Below, one piece after another: positions 11,766 through 11,899 of a DNA stretch of 11,899 nt. Under the pieces are notes generated by a model, which saw only the letters and a list, made by a program, of their open reading frames with translations, had not been told where the DNA came from and searched no databases. A program made the translations under genes and the position numbers. This stretch comes from Clostridium sp. CAG:221 (GTDB lineage: Bacteria; Bacillota; Clostridia; Clostridiales; Clostridiaceae), in the NCBI GenBank assembly GCA_000435835.1, contig FR883364.1, positions 1-11,899 of the forward strand, in the 5' to 3' direction. Numbering within the stretch: position 1 is the first letter of the stretch; each line of letters starts with the position of its first letter.

Positions 11766-11899
11766 ATGAGAAAAAGATTAATTATTATTGTTTGTATAGT
11801 TATATTGTTTATAGAAAATTTACCTGAAGGCATAATTACATCAGCTATTGAAAAAAGCATTGTTGGTAAAAATGAAAAAATATGCAGTAATTATAATAA
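11766..11899 (+). CDS. N-terminus of an exported protein (3' partial)
   Basis: 44 codons are visible before the window ends. The start is a good ATG behind a purine-rich ribosome binding site. The protein begins MRKRLIIIVCIVILF: three basic residues and a hydrophobic core of about 11 residues, typical of a Sec signal peptide. A plausible signal peptidase I site follows ITSA (about residue 27). The Cys at position 10 is in VC, not a lipobox, so a lipoprotein is unlikely. An N-terminal membrane anchor is the alternative. It lies 164 bases after the giant gene and behind a terminator, so it is probably transcribed separately. Both products would act outside the cytoplasm. The mature part is too short to identify. 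Confidence 0.72.
   Translation, partial: MRKRLIIIVCIVILFIENLPEGIITSAIEKSIVGKNEKICSNYN

Noticed and set aside
11775..11795. Lipoprotein signal at Cys10 of the downstream protein
   Set aside because: The residue before Cys is Val and the hydrophobic core continues after it, so it does not fit a lipobox.

Overview
The window is almost filled by one giant reading frame on the + strand. It is open from base 1 (its start lies upstream) to a TAA at 11599-11601, giving 3,866 visible residues. A strong intrinsic terminator follows, and then the first 44 codons of a separate gene for an exported protein, cut off by the window end. The very low GC (about 20-30% by hand count in the domain cores), the A/T-rich codon choice (AGA, ATA, TTA, AAA) and the protein architecture point to a Clostridium-like Firmicute, probably host-associated. 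The species cannot be named from this window.

The giant protein is a chain of two alternating modules. The first (here MBD) resembles the putative mucin/carbohydrate-binding domain Pfam PF03272: a strand like 'LKIRFD..NKKL.V', then 'F.I.IYD', 'L.GN', 'Y..GDYI.IWH..P..I.I.G', 'EDYSDGV.N', and a closing 'VRFEIT..GL..IYNKAP'. The second is a short bacterial Ig-like module (DUF5011/HYR-like) that starts at that 'AP', carries a 'DDHDG.I' motif and ends in 'Y.VTDSWGR....RKVTV'. I count eleven units (U1-U11). U6 and U11 hold two MBDs in tandem, so thirteen MBDs are visible. U11 is followed by a twelfth Ig-like module and an unrecognised beta-rich C-terminal domain of about 200 residues. There is no LPXTG anchor, no C-terminal membrane segment, and no catalytic motif that I can see.

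Layout: 1-96 acidic linker; 109-4572 units U1-U5; 4573-5757 tandem unit U6; 5758-9570 units U7-U10; 9571-10740 tandem unit U11; 10741-10998 Ig12; 10999-11601 C-terminal domain; 11617-11671 terminator; 11744-11755 ribosome binding site; 11766-end next gene. Ser/Gly/Asn/Glu-rich linkers of up to about 100 residues sit in a few recurring loops of the modules.

The most interesting structure is a second level of repetition. Unit n resembles unit n+5 at a spacing of roughly 5 kb (4.83-5.06 kb), as if a five-unit block of about 1,660 residues had been duplicated within the gene. The likely role is a very long secreted or surface adhesin, or the non-catalytic arm of a mucin-active enzyme whose N-terminus lies upstream. 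This is inferred from domain family resemblance only.
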